From Cliona cf. orientalis (lineage: Eukaryota > Porifera > Demospongiae > Clionaida > Clionaidae): a DNA stretch of 64,000 nt. Positions within the stretch are counted from its first letter, which is position 1; every line of letters begins with the position of its first letter. Shown piece by piece: positions 22,033-35,900 of the stretch. Location: the NCBI GenBank assembly GCA_963930775.1, contig OZ005702.1, forward strand, positions 8,040,336-8,104,335, in the 5' to 3' direction. Made by a program: the position numbers and the translations under genes. The notes beneath the pieces are model-generated. The model was not told where the DNA came from, searched no databases, and saw nothing but the letters and a program-made list of their open reading frames with translations.

Positions 22033-25000
22033 ATGAAAACGCTTCTCTTCATTGCATTGGTTCTTGTTACCAGTAAGCATGTCAGTTTCCGGGTATTCTT
22101 GAAAAATTTAATGGCAATAATATAAAAGGATTGCAACATAAAAAAAATTATAATAATATGGTGCATTATTATTATGGTTGCATAACGGTGTTTAATAGTA
22201 AAATTATTATTGCAGCTTTTATTCAACATGCATGCAGTAGTTATTAAGTTTTTTTTTTTTTTTTTTTACTGTTGGGCCAATAATATTAGAGATAGCTAAT
22301 AGATAAACTGAGCCCATAATAATAATTATTATCTAAATTGCAGGTTCACTTTTAGTGTCTGGTGCTCCGATTCTTGAATTGGACTCGACGTACAGCCCCC
22401 CGGCTGTCATTCCTAGCGACCCTGCCCTGATGTACTACAACTCCCCCGAGATGGACCACATGCTAGAACCCATCAAGGTACGAGTTGTTGATGACAATGG
22501 AGACCTGGTCACTCAACCAGTGACTGTCATTGCTACCACGATTCTCTCTACCAACTGGAATCATACTGGGCATGAGCACCCAGACCCATACACTGGTATG
22601 CTGTGTCAGCATAACAAGTGGAGTAGCCGCTATGGTACCTGCCGATTTCGATTTGACGATTGCATCGAGATGATTTGCAACACTACCGATCCGAGTTATC
22701 CCCTTGGAAAGGTTGAGGTCAAGGCTGTCGATGGTATGGCTAGTTTTGAGCGACTGATACACACCAAGTACTCTGGTGCCGATCAACGAAGGATTCAATT
22801 CAGTGCTACCATCAATGGAGTCACGGTCAATGCTATCACTAATCCTTTTGATGTTACCTGTAAGTTTAAAAATTACGTACCATATTATTTTTGCGTTCCA
22901 TCAGACTGTATGCTGTTGTATACTTTCTAGTGTTGGTAGTAAATATGCATGATAGCTATTTTTGATTACATGTTGCATAGAATAATTCCTTTGATTTTTC
23001 TTCAGTGGCTGCTGCTAAGCTGGAAATCACCTCTGGAATGCAATCCAATGTTCATGTAAACACACCTATGACCTTCACTGTTCAGACGATGGCAGTAGAT
23101 CCTACAAATCCGACTAGCTTTATCCCACTCACAACTGGCCGTCATTCCATCCTTAACATGGACTTGACTATCGCCTACGATTGGAAGAAATTTTACATTT
23201 TTTTTCCGAGTGGAAATTTCAATTTCCACCAGCTGGCCTCGTCCACGCACACCCTCGGAGGAGCTGATGTGATGGAGAATGGATACTTTGATCTTGTGAT
23301 TCGGAAGCAGTGTTCCTCTGGCATGGCGACCTTCACTGATGTGAGGATCTTGACCGAAGCTATGGATATACGTCTCAACTTCACGCAGACCCTTTCCTAC
23401 CACCCTTGGGAGCGCTGGCCCCCCATGTACGATGATGCCTGGGTACTGGACTGGACTTCATGGACTCAGAAGAGTTTCGTTGCTGATAGCCTCACTTCGC
23501 CAGCGGTTGCATTCACCAATGCTTTCAATGTCACTCGTAAGATCTATTAAGGAGTGTACAAGTTCAAAATCTCAGCTAACATGATAACAAAATTAATTAA
23601 GTTTTATCCGTCTAGGATGCATGAATGTGCCTTAGTCCTTTTTTCATGCTCTAGTGTCCTATATGATCACAGGGACATCCCCTTATCGATATTGATTCAT
23701 GCTATGATTATTAATTTTTTAGTTCCTGAGATGAGTGGTCTAGTGATTGAAGCTACCTCCCTGAGCAGTTTTGTCCCTCATGCTGATGCCAACTTTCCCT
23801 TCAAGACTCCACTGTGCATCCATGCTGTTGATGCTGATGGCCACATCATCACTGATGGACCTGACTCTACTCTGGTACAGCAGCTTATGCCTTCAAACTA
23901 TATAGGCCTATATCTAGTCTTGTGCCCAGCCCCCTTCATGCACGTGTGTAGGAGGGGCTGGTGCACGAGACTAAGGCCTATCCCAGCTTTTAGATTCACT
24001 GTAATATCCTGAGAGAGGCTATTCTTGTGCATAAGTATTAATACAGAAAATTCAAATTTAATCGTTCTCAGGTTTTCCATTTCAAGGATTACAGTATTAT
24101 CATTATCAATGTTTAATTTGCAGAGCATTGGTGTGGAGATTTCTCCCTCTAGTGCCTGTCTGTCTGTGGATAGCAGCTTCCAGTTGATTCGAGGAGAGGG
24201 TGTGTTTCAGGGCTCTATCTGTGAGGTGATCGATTCTGTCATTCTGAGATTCTATACCACTGATAGTCGCAATATCATGCATTATACTGACCCAACACCA
24301 CCAATCTCTGTCTCAGGTAACATTTTTCACAAAATTATTACATGGCTAATTACCATCAACTAGGCTAGCTGCATACGAAAATTTGTACCAAGCTCTTGGC
24401 TTCACATTATTTTTCACTCTGGGGGATATGTTTATTTTGCAGGAGAGTTTCGTGTTGCTGGAATCTACCCGATCTTTGCTGATGTGACCACTGATCTGTT
24501 CACAGCCGCTGCTGTGGAGCTGGTCAATGAAGGAGTATGGGAACCGGACTTTAAGAGTAGGTGCATCACTTTTCATTGCTACAGTAATACTGATGCCACA
24601 CTTAATATGTTTAGATTCTGGAAGGTCAATGGTCTGCCAGTACTATTTTGTGAAATCTCCCGACATTCAAGAAACTCATAAGATTTATAAGGAGATCAGC
24701 AGTCAGAATTCTGTGAGTACATAGCTAACCTGGGGATTTAATATTAATAATGGATGGGGAGCCTGGGATATGGCTAGGCTTTTTCCACTTTTTTGTTGGG
24801 AGGTGCATATCTGATTGGATGCAGATAGCTACCATCTGAATAAATTTTGATGATTAGCGGTTTGCATTAATTATTATGACATTGAGTGCAGGATCCTAAC
24901 CAGAGTGGAAGTGTTCGAGCAATCATCGGTTCAACTAGCAATGAGGATACCATCTTTCTCAGCACTGTATCCAAGGCAGACGAGATGCCAGTCATGGGAT

Positions 25001-27559
25001 ATGTGGCCGAGAGTAGCCAGCTCTCTGATAAGGTTTGAGACCCTATGGATATTGTAGCTATTATGATTGATTAAGCAAGCGTTTTTTTTTTCTAGACTGC
25101 TCATCCCTACTTCAACCGAGTGTCGTACTGCGAAGGAGCAAGATACCATTCAGAGGGAGCTTACATGGCTTCTCACCACTGGCACAGAGTGGTAGGTATC
25201 AATTTTCAAATTTGGGCATGATGTTGATTGAAACTTTGTTGACTTCTCTCTCCTTCTGTTGCCAATGCTAGATTGTGATCAAGGATAGTAGTCATCCTAT
25301 TCCTGAAGAGATGTACCATGGCTTTGAAGTTCATGGAGTAGAAATCGTCCTCGAGGTACACAAATTTATACCCATGCTATTATCAGCTATTTTCACTATA
25401 TATTTTCTATTGCTCTACTTCTAATAGATAACCATTCCATCGTTATTGAGTGAGCCAACTGCGAATGATCTTGACAATCTGCCGCACCTGACCAAAGCTG
25501 CCGAACAAATATTTGCTGCTGGAACTCGACTGATCTATACCTACACTCATGCTCCAACTGATATCTACCTCTATGAGGAGGCAATCCTGTGAGTATTGTA
25601 TCATAGTCGCCCATGGGCATTTAATGATAACTAGCGATTTTAGTTCATAATGGAAATATAAATTGCTTACACTCCTATGGAAACTCAGGCGCTACATTAT
25701 CTGTCTCCCCCTCTATCTCCCCCCCCCCCTCTACCTCTCTCTACAGCCATGGATTTGCACCAATTAATGGCTATCAGTGGATGGGCAATTCACTAGTTCT
25801 CTCGAGCTTTCCCCTCACAAACAGCCGTGGCCACTGCTTATCATATACTCCGACTTGTACAGCTGCTTTCAATAGCACCATCAATATGCCACCTAGTGTA
25901 ACACCAGATCTGTGGTCTGGCTACTGGGGCGATCATCTCTACTACACTCTGACAAACCTGGACCCCACCCTTCTGCCTGGTTCTACCATCTACCGCTGGC
26001 CTGAAGTGTTGGGAGCTCACTCCAAGGGACATGACGCAGCCATTGCTATCGTTAAGGGAGCAATGAAGATTATCAGTCAGAAGAAGACTATTACTGGGAG
26101 CAAGCTGGCTGAAATGATTCGAACTGTAAGCATATCGTGTACGTGTGTGTGTGCCTATTATATCATGTCATTGTGTACTGAAAATCTCACTGTTTATCTA
26201 AGGTCAATTTCACTGGTGGAACTGGCTATGTGTCATTTGATGAGAATGGAGACAGACCGGGATACAGTGGTAAGTAAAATTAATAAATAAATCACTGTGC
26301 CGAAATTCATAACTGAATGCATTCCTACAGCCTCAGTCTATAACTTCAACCCCATCTGTGATCCGCCTATTGGAGTCAATGATGTAAGCTATTATGGTGA
26401 ACCATATCATGCAAATATTAAATTGTTAATTTTTTTTTGCATAGGTTGTATGGTTGGCTGCTGACTGGAGTATTGATCCCATCACTCATCAGGCAACTGA
26501 GAAACAGTTTGATAAGCGGACTCTAGCCGATAACTCCATTGCCCCTGCTAGCTTCTCCTATGCTCCGATCAATTTCTTCAACAAAAGAAAGTAAGCACTT
26601 TATGTGATGGTACAGTAATCCTGATTGAATGTCGTCCCTATAGGCTTATTCCTATTAATTTTTTTTGTTTTCAAAATAACACTGCAACGTTGAGATGCTG
26701 GGAATGAGCCCGTATGGGGATGAAGCTAACCATTAGAATTGGCAGATTCATTCTATTTGTACAGTGATGGCTACGCAAATATTATTATTAATTTTACTAA
26801 AGTCATAAAAATTAATTGTTCCACAGTGTTCTAGGCTATGCCCCTGGTTCTGCCGTACTCAACTCACTGGTTTATGATGTTCCTGCTGTGTACTGGTGCT
26901 CTCAGGGCTGTGGAGGTGGCCTTGCCCCAGACACAAATGGAACGATCTACCACTACAACCATGGAACTTGTGAGGCTCAGGACACTTGCATCTGTAAGAA
27001 CAAGCCAGGCCTAGATGAGCCAGGGTATGCAGGGAGTGCTTGCCAGCAGATCCTCTGTGATCCTCAGTGCAGGAATGGAGAATGTGTTGAGTAAGTGAAG
27101 ACACTATTAAATTTCTTAATAGCTAACTCAAATGAATAATTATAAATGTAATGATTCTTAGGCCTGATATGTGTCAGTGTGAACCTTACTGGACTGGAGA
27201 TGACTGTGGAACTCCACTTTGCACAGAGTAGGCCCCCATCATTATTAGCTACAAGTTTCATTCTCATGTTATTATTATGTAGATCTGGTTGTGACTCTGG
27301 TACTGGTGTATGTACTGGGCCTAATGTCTGTACCTGTGAGCTTGGATACTGGGGGACTGACTGTTCTCACCAATGCACATGTATGAATGGGATCTGTGAT
27401 GACGGTAAGGCTGCAATTATTACTCCAATACATAATAATATTATTATACCAATCTTATGACTTGATTTATTTTGCTATCTAATAGGACAAGAGGGCACTG
27501 GACTATGCTCCAGCTGTGATCCTGGCTACACTGGGACTAACTGCGACATGCAGTTGTGA
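22033..27559 (+). CDS. Secreted ectodomain-only paralogue of the receptor guanylyl cyclase
   Basis: 19 exons: 22033-22072, 22344-22859, 23006-23536, 23723-23874, 24124-24316, 24443-24556, 24615-24712, 24892-25032, 25096-25191, 25272-25355, 25428-25588, 25747-26125, 26203-26269, 26331-26383, 26445-26590, 26827-27090, 27162-27227, 27283-27404, 27486-27559. The frame closes at 1,098 residues. A signal peptide (MKTLLFIALVLVTSS) is followed by a beta-rich region of unknown family (about 15-515), a PBP1/ANF-receptor-like region (about 515-925; [38 protein letters not shown]) and Cys-rich EGF-like modules to NCDMQL-stop. There is no membrane span, kinase-homology or cyclase part. Exons 3 to 18 have exactly the same lengths as those of the neighbour at 28096. 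It is predicted to be secreted and may bind the same ligand or pair with the receptor. Confidence 0.88.
23915..23973. mobile_element. Foldback MITE, 'TAGTCTCG' family, copy c
   Basis: A 59-bp hairpin from TAGTCTTGTGCCCAGCCCCC to GGAGGGGCTGGTGCACGAGA plus CTA, in an intron of the ectodomain gene. Flanks AGGCCTATATC and AGGCCTATC form an imperfect target duplication. It shares termini with 3473-3540 and 11658-11777. Confidence 0.75.
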
Positions 27560-28095
27560 GCCTGGCATTGAATTTTAAACTGAATACTGGATTGGATTTT
27601 ACGGATAATGACCTGGACTGGAATTTGGACAATGATTCACATGGACTTCAGCTAATATTGGTGTATTAATTTTATCAACATCACTGTTTTATTAAATTTT
27701 ATGTCATTCAGTTTCGACGCTGGCCAATATTGCTAAAGTTGTACATGTGAAATCTACCGGAACGGTACCGTGTGCGCATGCGTACTAGTGAACGCCACCG
27801 TTCGTGAATCTGATTGGTCGATCTGGCAGTCCTCGCCGTAGTAACCATACGCTAACGGAACGCGAAGTTCAGCGCAGTTTCGTAGAAGCCGGACGGAGGT
27901 GAAGTGCTGTCTCTTCTCTCTCGCGAGTAATCGCCCGTTAGAGCATTCTTCGAAACTGCTACTTTTCGAAAAGTGTTCTCTTCGAAAGGACTTTCATTCG
28001 TGGATTTATCGATCGCATTCTGATTGGATTGTTTCAAGGAATTCGCTCGATTTCCGTCTTACTTGGTCTCGAGCTCTCGTGATCAAGCGCCAAGG
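27560..28095. promoter_or_regulatory. 3' end of the ectodomain gene and promoter of the cyclase gene
   Basis: ATTAAA near 27692 could serve as poly(A) signal for the upstream gene. From about 27770 the sequence becomes GC-richer and includes GTGCGCATGCGT (NRF1-like) and CTGATTGGTCG (inverted CCAAT box), consistent with a promoter for the ATG at 28096. The same block is repeated in degraded form at 28540-28815. Confidence 0.5.
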
Positions 28096-31000
28096 ATGAA
28101 GGCGATTTTGCTGCTCATCAGCACTATCGCGCTGATTGTCCTCACCAGTGAGTTGAACGAGATTGTATTTTATTACTGTTAATAAATTGTTGCTATTATT
28201 TCCTGCTAACCTTCTATGGTAAGCTTAATTATTTATCTTTAAAGGAGGCTGTTTCGTTCAATTGTTTGCTAGTCTATATTAAATTTTTTTACTACGCTTA
28301 AAGTGTTCAATAGCAAAAAAAAAACCTGAAGTACGCTGATCAATAGTTGTTTCAAAATTTTTAATAGAATCTTTCACCACATTTTTAGGCATTGAGTTTG
28401 GCTAATAAGAAAGGGAAAATTGGATGGAATTGGGTACCAAAACATTTTGATAAGGATAATTTTTTGGGTGGGATGTGCATTTTTGTGAACAAGTGGATTG
28501 TTGGTACATGGAGGATCTGCAAAAGATAGAAACTGAAGACGTACGCCATGTAGCAGTTATGCGCACGCGCACTAGCGGACGCTGGGTTCACGAATCTGAT
28601 TGGACAATTCTGGGCGATCTCCCTAGTAACCATATTGCGCATGCGCAAACGTGAACGCGCAGTTCACTCACTATCTACGCAGCATCAGATTCTGCTATAT
28701 ACTTCGAAAAAGATTTATTTCTTTGAGTAGATTGACCTTGATATCTAGTTCTCAAGTTCAAGCGATATTAGTTTCGTAAAGGATGAAGCGATTTTTAATA
28801 CGCGCGCTAATTTTTTCACCATTGAGTTTATTAATTTTATCAATAGTCTACTATTGCTAATAATATTAAAAGCTGTAGCTGACACATAGAGAGGAGGTGT
28901 TCGATAGGGCGCTTGCAAGTGTTAGCTAATTCTTTGCTCACGGGAAAGACGTGAAAGATGGCAAAGATCGTCAAGATACTGCGCCCACCTAGCGCCTAGC
29001 GCAAGCAATATAAGGACCTGAGGATGTGGTTTCCCACACTACAAGCTACAAAATTTAATGATGCACTGCTACACCGTAATTTTAGTCTTAGCCTACGATG
29101 TCACGCACAATTTCCACAATTGGAGTCGCGCGCTATTAAAATTTAATTAATAATAATTATAGCTGTAGTGTACAACATTGATACCACAAATGTCAGCTCT
29201 CCCCATTGTTTGAGTGATACTAATTTTAATCAGCTACTCTTTATCCTTTCATACATGCAGGCCCCATCCTGGTGTCTGGTGATGCCAGTCTTGAATTGGA
29301 CTCAACGTACAGCCCCCCGGCTGTCATTCCTAGTGACCCTGCCCTGATGTACTACAACTCCCCCGAGATGGACCACATGCTGGAACCCATCAAGGTGCGA
29401 GTTGTTGATGGCAATGGAGATCTGGTCACCCAACCAGTGACCGTCATTGCTACCACGATTCTCACCACCAACTGGGACCAACCGGACAACTCTGGAGACT
29501 CGTACGCTGGTACCCTTTGCCAGCATACGAAGTGGAGTAGCCGATTTGGAACTTGCCGTTTTCGATTTGATGATTGCATTGAGATGACGTGCAATACGAC
29601 TGATCCGAGTTATCCCCTTGGAAAGGTAGAAGTGGAGACGGTGGACGGTGTGGCTAGTTTTGAGCGGCTGCTACACACGGTGTACTCTGGTTCGGACCAG
29701 CGGAGGATTCGGTTCTTTGCTGATATCAATGGAACTATGGTTAATATCACAACCGAAGCTTTCGATGTGACACGTAAGTTTGTAGCTAACCCAAATTGTC
29801 TTTAATTTTATTTTTTCTCTCTCTCTCCCATCCCTCTTTTTCTCTTTCTCTCTCTCTACCAGTGGCCGCTGCTAAACTGGAAATCACCTCTGGATCGCAA
29901 GCCAACGTGCTTGTGAACGAACCCATGACCTTTACGGTTCAAACCATGGCTGAAGACCCTGCCAATCCTGGCACCTACATCCCTCTGACTACCGGCCGTC
30001 ATTCCATCCTCAACGTGGACTTGACGATCGCCTACGACTGGAAGCAATTCTACATCTACTTCCCGAGTGGAAATTTCAATTTCCACCAGCTGGCCTCATC
30101 CACGCACACCCTCGGAGGAGCTGATGTGACGGAGAATGGATACTTTGATCTTGTGATTAGGAAGCAGTGCTCCTCTGGCACGGCGACCTTCACTGATGTG
30201 AGGATCTTGACCGAAGCTATGGATATTCAACTGAATTTCACCCAAACGATTCCGTACCACCCTTGGGAGCGCTGGCCTCCGGTGTATAACGAAACCTGGG
30301 TACTGGACTGGACTACCTGGACTCAGAAGACTTACGTTGCTGACAGTGCGCTCTCGTCCGCTGTGGCCTTCACCAATGCCTTCAACGTTACTCGTAAGAA
30401 AAGCAATTTTTTACCCAGTCTCTAGGCAGATTATTATACTAGTCACTTCAGTTCTATTGATAGTTTGAAGAAGCCCAGCTTTGAGCAATCATACAATCAC
30501 AATTACTTTCATAATCTTTTCTCTAACAGTTCCGACTATGAACAGCCTTGAGATAGAAGCTACTTCTCTGAGTAACTTTCTAGCTCAAGCTGATGCCAAT
30601 TTCCCCTTCAAGACTCCGCTGCATATCCGAGCTGTGGACAGTGCTGGCAGAGTCATCACTGATGGACCGGATTCAACTTTGGTATAAAAATAATACTGGT
30701 AATATCTTTCCTGATTGAAGGAGGTGCATGTCCTTAAGCTTATTTCTGGTGGTTCTTCCTGTATAATAATAATAATAATTGATGTCTTTAAGGGAGGTGT
30801 TTTCATTTCTCTAATAGGAGGTAGCTACTATAAAAAACTAGAACTTTTAATTTGCCAGCTGCATGATGAAAGTTTATAATTTTCCCTCAAGTAATCTATA
30901 GCTACACGAGAATTGACTATAGCTATTTCAATCTGATTCCAGCAAGTGGATGCGGAGATCACTCCTCCCTCAACCTGTCTCTCTGTGGACAGCAGCTTTC

Positions 31001-32816
31001 ACCTGACCAATGGAGTAGGTGACTTCCCGGGATCTATCTGTGAGGTGGCTGCCTCAGTCACTCTCAGGTTCTATGTCACCGACAGCCTTGGAAACACTCA
31101 TTACTCCGCCTCAACTCCTGCCATCTCTGTCTCTGGTAAGCTCATGCAAACTTTGATCATTGAAACATCGTAATTAATTATACTGTAGTTTGGGACCATT
31201 ATTTTATTTCAATTCTTGGTGCTGCTCTAGATAGCTAATAAAATTATTAGAAAACTTTGTTTATGTGAATAAGTTCACTTATAGAGTTAGCTGCATGCAA
31301 TTCCCTTAACTTCTTTGAGATCTACGGCATGCTACTTATTATTATTAAATTTTTGACAATAATGATGCCTGTGGTACACAGATTGTTGCCTTGCATGTGG
31401 AGTGATCTTTCAGTTGACACTTTAAACTCATGCACTTATTTCTTTAATTTGCAGGAGAGTTTCGTGTTGCTGGAATCTACCCGATCTTTGCTGATGTGAC
31501 TACTGATCTGTTCACAGCCGCTGCTGTGGAGCTGGTCAATGAAGGAGTATGGGAACCGGACTTTAAGAGTAAATCCCTGCACAGCAAAGCTAGCTATATA
31601 GCCATATCGTTAATTGTGTATTTCCTGGTTATATAATATAGATTCTGGAAGGACCATGGTCTGCCAATACTATTTCGTGCAATCTTCGGATGTTCAGGAA
31701 ACTCTTCGAGTTTACGATACCATCCGTGATCTGAATACGGTGAGATAAATAATATTTGTACACGTATCAAAGTTAGATCCTGATCAGATGTCAATAATAT
31801 CATCGATCTGATGTGACTATTGCAGGACACCACCCAGAGGGAACAAGTTCGCATGATCATTGGCTCCACCACGGAAGAGGACACGATCTCGCTGAGCACC
31901 GTCTCTAAGCGACATGGAATGCCAATCATGGGATACGTGGCTGAGAGTGGAGAACTCTCTGACAAGGTAAATAATTTACCACTTTTGTGCAATGTATAAC
32001 TTATAGATAGCCTCTGGCTCCTTTCTATAGCATTTTCAATGCTCAACTGAGCAAGCTGATCATTAAGTAGAAATATTGGAAAATGGGCCTGTGAAACAAG
32101 GCTAATAATAATTATGCTCAGAAAATATTATTAATTCTCTCAGCTATTTGTGTATTAGTTTGAAGGGGTTTTTAGCAGCAAAAATAATAATAATTATTAT
32201 TATACAATCAACATTGTACGATCTTGATAATCTCTAGGCTGCCCATCCCTACTTCAACCGAGTGTCGTACAGTGAAGGAGCAAGGTACTATTCCGAAGGA
32301 GCTTACATGGCATCCCACCACTGGGACAGAGTGGTAAGTTAATACTGGAAAATTAAAATTATTGTGGAGTGCTGCACATTTGAAAATTTCCCCTTGTGCT
32401 AAATTTGAGTAGATTGTGATCAAGGATAGTAGCCATTCTATTCCTGTGGAGATGTATAACGGATTTGAAGCTCATGGAGTGAAGATTGTGCTGGAGGTAA
32501 AGTTTTCCTACGCTTTAGTTATAAGTATCAGTCAATCAATCTGTCTCTCTTTCTCTCTCTTTAATTCTCTCTCCCCCCTCAGGCAACCATACCATCTTTG
32601 ACTGCTGAACCGACTGCTAGTGAACTTGCCGCTCTTCCCCATCTTTATGAAGTTGCTCAACAGATTTTGAATGCTGGAACTCGACTGATCTATACCTACA
32701 CTCATACGCCAACTGATATCTATCTCTATGAGGAGGCCATCTTGTAAGCAGAAGAAATAATTATCGAATGAGAATATGAGTTATATAGATTGTGAATTCT
32801 CCCTTCCCCCTCCCCC

Positions 32817-32900
<84 letters not shown>

Positions 32901-35900
32901 TCCTTCCCTTTCTCCCTCTCTCCCTCCCGTGCCTCATCTCGCTCCCTCCTTCACAGTCATGGCTTTGCTCCCATTAATGGCTATCAGTGGATGGGAAACT
33001 CTCTAGTCTTGGCTAGCTTTCCCATCACGAACGGACGTGGCAATTGCCTAACAAGCACCCCGACTTGTACTGCTGCCTTCAACAGTACAATCAACATGGC
33101 ACCAACTGTTATCCCGGATCTGTGGTCTGGCTACTGGGGCGATCATCTCTACTACACTCTGACAAACCTGGACCCCACCCTTCTGCCTGGTTCCACCATC
33201 TACCGCTGGCCTGAAGTGTTGGGAGCTCACTCCAAAGGACATGATGCAGCCATTGCTATCGTCAAGGGAGCAATGAAGATTATCAATGATCAGGAAACGA
33301 TTACTGGAAGCAAACTGGCCGAAATGATCCGAATGGTTAGTCTATCTACAGAATCTGATCTTATTTAGTATGCATCCCACTTGATGTTCTGATATTGTAA
33401 AACTTAATTAGGTTAATTTCACTGGTGGAACTGGCTATGTGTCCTTTGATGAAAATGGAGATAGACCTGGATACAGCGGTAAGATATAAAACACATTCAT
33501 CAACTACATGTAATCTTGTATCCGTTTGTACTTCTTTCCGGTAGCTTCGGTATTCAACTTCAACCCGGTATCCGATGCTCCTGGTGCAGTCAATGATGTA
33601 AGTCTGAACCGTCTAATTTACATAATAATATTATCATTATTATTATCTATCAGCCTCTGTTCCTTGCAATGACTGGTATTGACTTGTAAAGTTTGTTATT
33701 GTCCTTTCATGATTATTAGTTTTTGTTTGCAACTGATGTAGAAACTGAGGTTGCACAATGTATTATAGCTTTGTGTCAATCTTATTACTATTCAGTGGAA
33801 TCAGAAACACTAGAGATAAATAAAAATTAAATTATTAATAAAACTGTATCTCTTTGCTATCGTAGTTTATCTGGACTGCTGCCGAATGGACTATTGACCC
33901 CATCACGCTGGAGGTGAACGAGAGGCAGTTTGGCACTCGGACTCTTGGAGACAACTCCATTGCTGATGCCAGCTTCTCCTACGCTCCAATCAGCTACTTC
34001 AACCAGAGAGAGTACGTAAAACTATTGACATCTCTCCCATGTATAGAAAAACCATTGAAGTTGTACTGCATTATTTTTATATACATGTACAGTACCTCTC
34101 AAAATAATATTATTATTATAAGTGAAACACATTAGTCTACGTAATATACTTTGGAGTTGCTTCATGTTAATAATAATATTTATTCATTTCACGTTGCAGT
34201 GTTCTTGGCTATGCCCCTGGATCTGACGTGCTAACGTCACTTGTCTATGATGTTCCTGCTGTGTATTGGTGCTCTCAGGGCTGTGGAGGTGGTCTCGCCC
34301 CAGACACAAATGGAACAATCTTTTACTACAACTATGGAACTTGTGAGGCCCAGGACACTTGTGTCTGTAAGAACAAGCCAGGCCTAGATGAGCCAGGGTA
34401 TGCAGGGAGCACTTGTCAGCAGATTCTCTGTGACCCTCAGTGCAGGAACGGAGAATGTGTCGAGTAAGTAGATAATAATATTATTATAATAAATATTAAA
34501 TTTTTTTTGGTTAACGGAAAGAATTCTTTGTAAATTTGATGTTTCATAGCTATCAGCTGTTACAGTATAGAAATTCAGTATTCTACCCAATTTTTCTGTT
34601 AATTTTACTAGGAGTTGCCATTTTCTTTCTTATTTCTAAGAGATTGCTTAACTTTTAGTTTGCGTTTGTAAAATTCTTTTTAGACCTGACATGTGCCAGT
34701 GTGAGCCTTTCTGGACTGGAAACGACTGTGGAACTCCTGAATGTACCGAGTGAGTGCAAAAAAATAACAATCATTAGTGACATCAAACAACAGCCAGCTC
34801 ACTATAATACTCGCCGATAATATTAAATGTTTCCATAGATCTGGTTGTAGTGCTGACTATGGAAACTGCACTGGGCCTAATATTTGCACGTGTCTTGATG
34901 ACCACTGGGGAATGGACTGTGCTCAGAGGTGCTCCTGCAAATACGGTGTCTGCAATGCTGGTAAGTCAGACTCAACATGCATCTAGAAGCAGTGGCGAAT
35001 TCAGGGGGGGGGGGGAGGGGGTAAGGGGGGTGCAAGTGTACCCCCCTTTGGGCTGCATCTAACACTAAGAAGTACTGATGATAAACTAAATGGAACCCCC
35101 CTTTCTGGCTATAGAACTAAGAAAACTGCTGCTTTCCGGCTGGACTGAATGTTAACCATGATGCAACCAACGCTCAATACTTTCTATTTCCTTTCTCTCC
35201 AGGTCAAGGTGGTACTGGAACCTGCTCTGTCTGTGATTCTGGCTACGCTGGTGCGAACTGTGAAGTCTCCATCCCTGCCGTGATTGTACCATTGTTTATC
35301 GTCGTCACTGCTGCCGTGGTGATACTCGTCGTGGTCATCATCTGGTACATCAAGAGGTACGTAAGGATATCCCTGTAAAAATTAATTATTAATAGTTATT
35401 AGCATTATCATGGTCACCATCTGTTAATCAATAATAATAGGAGAGGATATATCACTGTAATAATTATTAATACTGATCTTTCCCAATGTGCATGCATAAT
35501 ACTTGATTGTTATCATCCATCCTAGGATGAAGTTCCGTGCTGCTCTGGCTAATAACGACTGGATTGTGGTCTATGCTGATGTTACTATGGCAACGGAGGA
35601 GGCAGCAGCCGCTAGCATGGCCTTCAAGTCTATGGTCTCACTGCATGCCGACCAACAGAGGCAGAAGTAAGTCACATGAAAAATTAATAATTATTACAAA
35701 CAAATTAATTTTTAAGATTCTCTGCAAATAACTTATAATAACTGTTGGGTAATCTTGCTAACGTTTCGACTAGATGCTCTAGTCATCCTCAGAGCAATAG
35801 CAACTGAAAATGACGTCACTACACAAATATTATAATTATCAATAACCATTAATTATTTTGTTTTCAGGAATGTAGTACGCAACCAAGGAAGATGGAAAGG

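Noticed and set aside
28776-28830. ATG near 28781 as the cyclase start
   Set aside because: Its copy of exon 1 lacks the splice donor (TT instead of GT); 28096 has a proper signal peptide and donor.
32776-32977. Ser/Leu-rich proteins predicted over CT tracts (also at 47553, 51740, 60677 and opposite strands)
   Set aside because: Pure translations of microsatellites inside introns.
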